Below, one piece after another: positions 33,277-34,624 of a DNA stretch of 34,624 bases; the first letter of the stretch is position 1; each line of letters starts with the position of its first letter. The notes beneath the pieces were generated by a model that ran no database searches, was not told the DNA's origin, and saw only the letters and a list, made by a program, of their open reading frames with translations. Made by a program: the position numbers and the translations under genes. Source of the stretch: Methylococcus sp. (GTDB lineage: Bacteria > Pseudomonadota > Gammaproteobacteria > Methylococcales > Methylococcaceae); NCBI GenBank assembly GCA_028688525.1, contig JAQTYA010000025.1:1-34624 (forward strand), in the 5' to 3' direction.

Positions 33277-33710
33277 TCCTCCACGCAGCCGGCAATTCCC
33301 CTCACCAGTTGGGCCAGCCCGTCCTTGCTCCAGCCGGCTCGCTCCGCCGTCTTCTGGATCGTCCAGGAATCGCAGGCCGCCAACAGCCGGCATGCTGTGT
33401 AGCGCGCCTCCTGGGCCGCCTGATCGAGCTGCCTTTCTGCCTCGCCACCACTCAGGGCAATCCCTTCCTCCCGGAGCTGATCCCGCACTTGCGTCCAAGA
33501 AGGCAGCCAGCCCCCGGTGATGGCTTCGCATCCGATCTCTGCCAGCGATTGGGCGATCCGGCCATAAGCCTCGGCTTCCGTATCGGTGCGCCCGCACAGC
33601 CAAGTTTTCGGGTAAGGCCGGTTGAGCACCGCCCGCCGCTGCACCGCCCACAACCAGTAGCCGCGGTATCGCTCTAGGGCAAACCGCCCGTGGTATTTGT
33701 TCCGGCTCAC
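33273..33710 (-). CDS. 145-residue unknown protein paired with the cpSLOG gene
   Basis: GTG 33710 follows GGAG with 6-nt spacing. The protein is basic at the start (MSRNKYHGRFALERYRGYWLW), then helical with many Ala, Gln and Arg (LDQAAQEARYTACRLLAACDS), ending in TIQKTAERAGWSKDGLAQLVR, which may be a helix-turn-helix-like end. It could be a DNA-binding or adaptor protein. Its stop overlaps the TTG of the cpSLOG gene. No family recognised. Confidence 0.7.
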   Translation of the reverse strand: MSRNKYHGRFALERYRGYWLWAVQRRAVLNRPYPKTWLCGRTDTEAEAYGRIAQSLAEIGCEAITGGWLPSWTQVRDQLREEGIALSGGEAERQLDQAAQEARYTACRLLAACDSWTIQKTAERAGWSKDGLAQLVRGIAGCVED

Positions 33711-33835
33711 GACTCACTCCAAAACAGCGGAGCGCGCCGCTTGGAACGGCTTCTCAGGAGAGCCGCATAGGGGCAGACGGTTTGTTCGGGGATGGAAAAC
33801 ATAGGCGAGGGGGGTTAAGACGTACCGGGTGAAGG

Positions 33836-33864
33836 AAAAACGCCCCGCAATCGCTTGCAGGGCG
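33836..33864 (-). terminator. Intrinsic terminator after the virion-like genes
   Basis: On the minus strand CGCCCTGCAA pairs with TTGCGGGGCG (10 bp, one G-T) around loop GCGA, followed by TTTTT (33840-33836). It lies 30 bp after the stop at 33894 and separates those genes from the cpSLOG pair. Confidence 0.92.
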
Positions 33865-33893
33865 CTTCGTGGCTATTTCATCCGCGCCACGAT

Positions 33894-34304
33894 CTACTGC
33901 GAAACGCCGCTCGGACTGCCGAACGCCATCCCGGACATGGCGTGCGCCAGCCCCAGCCGCGACTGGTTCTTCAATGCCACCGCATTTGAAGCATTCGACA
34001 ACCCCACCGTTCTGGCTCGATACGCCTGCTGTTCCGGCGTCAACGTCAGTCCGAACCGTTCATCATCACGCGCCTGCATCGCCGGCTGTGCCGCTTGAGC
34101 GTGTTGCAAGCCCAGTTCGACTTGCTTCATGCCTTCGCCCATCAACCCGCCGCGCGCCATCTTCGCCAGCTTCTGCTCGATGGGCTGATACCGGCCTGCC
34201 CAAACGTTCAAATCCTGGAAGGCCTGATCGCGCAACACCTTGTCCGACGCGTTCAATTGGAACTGCTCGGTACCCATATCGGTACCCCCTCCGCCCATAC
34301 TCAT
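33894..34304 (-). CDS. 136-residue protein, possibly phage virion component
   Basis: ATG 34304 is preceded by GAGGTG and starts just after the preceding gene (4-bp gap). The start MSMGGGGTDMGTEQF is Gly/Met-rich; the rest is helical and Gln/Ala-rich (MKQVELGLQHAQAAQPAMQAR, LTLTPEQQAYRARTVGLSNA). No Cys, TM or signal. This low-complexity helical pattern is common among internal or minor virion proteins of podovirus-like prophages, but I recognise no specific family. Followed by an intrinsic terminator, so it ends a transcription unit whose upstream part is outside the window. Confidence 0.65.
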   Translation of the reverse strand: MSMGGGGTDMGTEQFQLNASDKVLRDQAFQDLNVWAGRYQPIEQKLAKMARGGLMGEGMKQVELGLQHAQAAQPAMQARDDERFGLTLTPEQQAYRARTVGLSNASNAVALKNQSRLGLAHAMSGMAFGSPSGVSQ

Positions 34305-34308
34305 CTCT

Positions 34309-34624
34309 TCACCTCACTGCGTTAGAAATGCCCGAACCCAGACCGCCTCCCACGGCAGCCGCCGTCAAGGCCAGCCCCGCGCCGCCGGTCACCGCGCCCA
34401 GGGCGGCGCCACCCACCATGCCGGCGATCTGCCCCCAATCCATACCGGACGAAGCGCGAGCCTGCGCCGCTTGCGCCCGGCGGCGCTCCCAGTCGTTCGC
34501 TTTATCCGACAGATTTGAGAACGTATCCAGCGCCGATCCCAGCCGTTGCCGGCCAGCCCCTACCGCTGCGTTCATCAAGCCAATGCGCCGGTCCAGGTTT
34601 CCGAGCCGGCCATTCACGGCGCCG
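34309..34624 (-). CDS. Glycine-zipper protein, likely partial (phage-like)
   Basis: The frame is open to the window edge; GTG at 34617 is possible but has no ribosome site, so the true start is probably outside. Visible residues: a helical N-terminal part (NGRLGNLDRRIGLMNAAVGAG, WERRRAQAAQARAS) and a C-terminal hydrophobic stretch with Gly/Ala repeats (GMVGGAALGAVTGGAGLALT) typical of glycine zippers that insert in membranes. In phages such proteins can be ejected with DNA. Adjacent to the 136-residue gene and in the same unit. Function is inferred only. Confidence 0.6.
   Translation of the reverse strand, partial: GAVNGRLGNLDRRIGLMNAAVGAGRQRLGSALDTFSNLSDKANDWERRRAQAAQARASSGMDWGQIAGMVGGAALGAVTGGAGLALTAAAVGGGLGSGISNAVR

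Noticed and set aside
33277-33717. Single 473-codon frame covering the cpSLOG gene and everything up to 33717
   Set aside because: The upstream part lies opposite in phase to the 145-residue gene, which has better protein character and its own ribosome site; the two are read as overlapping genes.
1-34624. CRISPR array
   Set aside because: No regularly spaced repeats of 24-40 bp with unique spacers were found; the only arrays are the short 8-mer and 13-mer clusters described.

Overview
The window looks like a piece of a chromosome from a GC-rich gammaproteobacterium, most likely a methanotroph or methylotroph of the Methylococcales type. That placement is an inference from two things. The core gene order is gammaproteobacterial (rpmB-rpmG, gshB-tonB-yqgE-ruvX-pyrR-pyrB-pyrC', pcnB-folK-panB-panC-panD, cmoA). 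There is also an fhcA-like gene for the formylmethanofuran dehydrogenase family, which belongs to methanopterin-linked C1 metabolism. No 16S gene is present to confirm it.

Positions 1-12225 are housekeeping. They hold the 3' two thirds of glnE, ilvE, a DegP/HtrA protease with signal peptide, an orphan ParA-type ATPase with a small membrane protein, ribosomal proteins L28 and L33, and a compact co-directional run from gshB to a degenerate dihydroorotase (pyrC'). In pyrC' the metal-binding HxH motif is lost, so it is probably a structural partner of PyrB.

Positions 12358-19338 form a zinc-homeostasis locus. A single-TM protein overlaps a Fur-family Zur gene. A sigma-70 type promoter follows, whose spacer is filled by a palindromic Zur box. 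Downstream are a TonB-dependent receptor, a COG0523 (GCICC) metallochaperone GTPase, a DUF1826 protein and, coupled through a TGATG overlap, a full-length FhcA with all expected binuclear-metal ligands. An FhcA at the end of a zinc-starvation operon, away from fhcB/C/D, is the most unusual core-genome feature here.

Positions 19574-25280 return to housekeeping: folP on the plus strand, the minus-strand operon pcnB-folK-panB-panC with panD, and cmoA.

From tRNA-Glu(CTC) at 25381-25456 to the window end the content changes to accessory DNA, read here as an element integrated at the tRNA gene. It contains a serine resolvase with a cluster of GTCTATCA repeats that looks like its res site, a decayed small gene, and a tightly coupled three-gene cassette (TIGR04255-like protein, HTH protein, SQTCD-motif protein). 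Next come a RecA-fold RepA-type helicase preceded by four micro-genes that overlap in series, a symmetric set of four 13-bp repeats just after repA, and a highly structured leader of at least four hairpins. The last part is a two-gene unit encoding a 145-aa unknown and a circularly permuted SLOG (cpYpsA) fusion, a strong intrinsic terminator, and two genes that look virion-related. No tyrosine integrase or second att copy is visible, so the far end of the element lies outside. The best candidates for an undescribed system are the TIGR04255/HTH/SQTCD cassette, the cpSLOG pair, and the zinc-operon FhcA.
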